Source of the DNA: Alphaproteobacteria bacterium
GTDB taxonomy: Bacteria > Pseudomonadota > Alphaproteobacteria > Rhodobacterales > Rhodobacteraceae
Length of the DNA stretch: 5,718 nucleotides
Assembly: GCA_013151535.1 (NCBI GenBank)
Contig: JAADIC010000143.1
Coordinates: 1 to 5,718, forward strand
Reading direction: 5' to 3'
In this document: one piece after another, positions 4,960 to 5,718 of the stretch
Numbering within the stretch: position 1 is the first letter of the stretch
How the letters are laid out: every line of letters begins with the position of its first letter
The notes under the pieces: model-generated
What the model saw: the letters and a program-made list of their open reading frames with translations, nothing else
The model's database searches: none
What the model was told of the DNA's origin: nothing
Made by a program: the position numbers and the translations under genes

Positions 4960-5718
4960 GGGTTTTCAAGGAAGGCTCCCTAGGCCAACGCCGCTGGAAA
5001 AACTTCAAGGCCAACCGGCGCGCCTTGTGGTCGCTCTGGATATTCTCGATCCTGTTTTTCACCGCCCTGTTCGCTGAACTGATCGCCAATGACAAACCGC
5101 TGCTGGTGTCCTATCGCGGCGAAATCTACATGCCGGTGTTCAACTTTTACGCCGAAACCACGTTTGGCGGCGAGTTCAAGACCGAGGCCGAATACCCTGC
5201 CCCCGAAGTGCAATGCCTGATCGTCACCGGTGGTTTGCAAAGCTGTCTGGATGATCCCGAGCAGGTTTCAGCGGATGCCGAGGACGGCTTGGTCGACGGC
5301 GTGGAAATCGACAAGGGCTGGGCGATCTGGCCGCTTGTGCCCTACAGCTTCAACACCATCAATTACGACGTGCAACCCGCCCCCGGCGCACCCGATGCCA
5401 AGCATTGGCTGGGCACCGACGACCAAACCCGCGATGTGGTCGCGCGCATCATTTACGGCTTTCGCATATCGACCTTGTTTGCGTTGGCGGTTGTGGTGTC
5501 CTCCTCGATCATCGGCATCACCGCTGGCGGGGCCATGGGCTATTTCGGCGGCTGGGTCGATCTGGTGTTCCAGCGATTTGCAGAAATCTGGTCGAGCATC
5601 CCCAGCCTCTATGTCATCATCATCGCTTCGGCCATCTTCACCATGTCCTTCAACAAGCTGATGATTATCATCGTCGCCTTTAGCTGGATGTCACTTGTGG
5701 GGGTGGTGCGTGCAGAAT
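4956..5718 (+). CDS. yejE: ABC importer permease, YejE-like, N-terminal 254 codons (cut by right edge)
   Basis: Second channel subunit of the Yej importer. The ATG at 4956 overlaps the yejB stop (ATGA), suggesting translational coupling; the Shine-Dalgarno site is weak. The frame stays open to the window edge. The N-terminus has RRWKNFKANRRALWSLWIF (12-30) leading into helix one (about 25-43) and the ELIANDKPLLVSY motif (41-53), a hallmark of YejE. A periplasmic stretch follows, including FGGEFKTEAEY (70-80), then HWLGTDDQTRDVVARIIYGFRIS (150-172), typical of OppC/DppC/YejE permeases. Further membrane segments are at about 172-195 and 217-229. The end SWMSLVGVVRAE (243-254) is the start of the EAA coupling loop, so about 100 residues are missing. 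Compared with E. coli YejE as I recall it, the periplasmic loop at about 84-120 is longer and carries Cys87 and Cys97. A yejF-type ATPase gene would be expected downstream but is not in view. Confidence 0.94.
   Translation, partial: MRVFKEGSLGQRRWKNFKANRRALWSLWIFSILFFTALFAELIANDKPLLVSYRGEIYMPVFNFYAETTFGGEFKTEAEYPAPEVQCLIVTGGLQSCLDDPEQVSADAEDGLVDGVEIDKGWAIWPLVPYSFNTINYDVQPAPGAPDAKHWLGTDDQTRDVVARIIYGFRISTLFALAVVVSSSIIGITAGGAMGYFGGWVDLVFQRFAEIWSSIPSLYVIIIASAIFTMSFNKLMIIIVAFSWMSLVGVVRAE

Noticed and set aside
5230..5661. Plus-strand open frame of 143 codons inside yejE
   Set aside because: The overlapping frame from 4956 gives continuous YejE similarity through this stretch, so this is an out-of-frame shadow.

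Overview
The window reads as chromosomal DNA from an alphaproteobacterium, most likely of the order Rhodobacterales (Roseobacter/Rhodobacter/Paracoccus relatives). This rests on protein sequence: a membrane-anchored class I cytochrome c of the CycM/c552/cy type, a prephenate dehydratase and Yej-type ABC transporter components, all in moderately GC-rich DNA with Shine-Dalgarno starts. No rRNA, tRNA, IS element, phage gene or CRISPR array is visible, and base composition shows no sign of recent transfer.

Layout: (1) Positions 1-359, minus strand, hold the N-terminal 119 codons of prephenate dehydratase (pheA), which runs off the left edge. (2) Positions 360-500 are a 141-bp divergent promoter region containing a perfect 13-bp palindrome. 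(3) Positions 501-1019 encode a membrane-anchored cytochrome c, followed by a hairpin that may be a terminator. (4) Positions 1141-1779 encode a single-pass membrane protein with a periplasmic DUF3105 domain, whose function is unknown. (5) Positions 1780-1954 form a 175-bp gap with a GC-rich hairpin and an AT-rich stretch carrying three copies of ATGTTA, the probable control region of the next operon. (6) From position 1955 to the right edge lies an ABC importer operon: a periplasmic substrate-binding protein (YejA-like), the first permease (YejB) and the second permease (YejE, cut by the edge). A YejF-type ATPase would be expected just beyond.

How the genes work together: the three yej genes form one binding-protein-dependent importer of the oligopeptide/microcin C class. 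YejA captures the substrate in the periplasm and YejB/YejE make the channel. The yejA-yejB gap is 20 bp, and yejB and yejE overlap by ATGA. The cytochrome probably carries electrons from the bc1 complex to terminal oxidase. PheA belongs to phenylalanine synthesis and is probably only a divergent neighbour. The DUF3105 protein has no demonstrated link to either side.

The window is largely ordinary housekeeping and transport DNA. I did not find a convincing new system. The points most worth checking are four histidines in the DUF3105 protein, a perfect 10-bp hairpin just inside yejB, and two untested regulatory regions.
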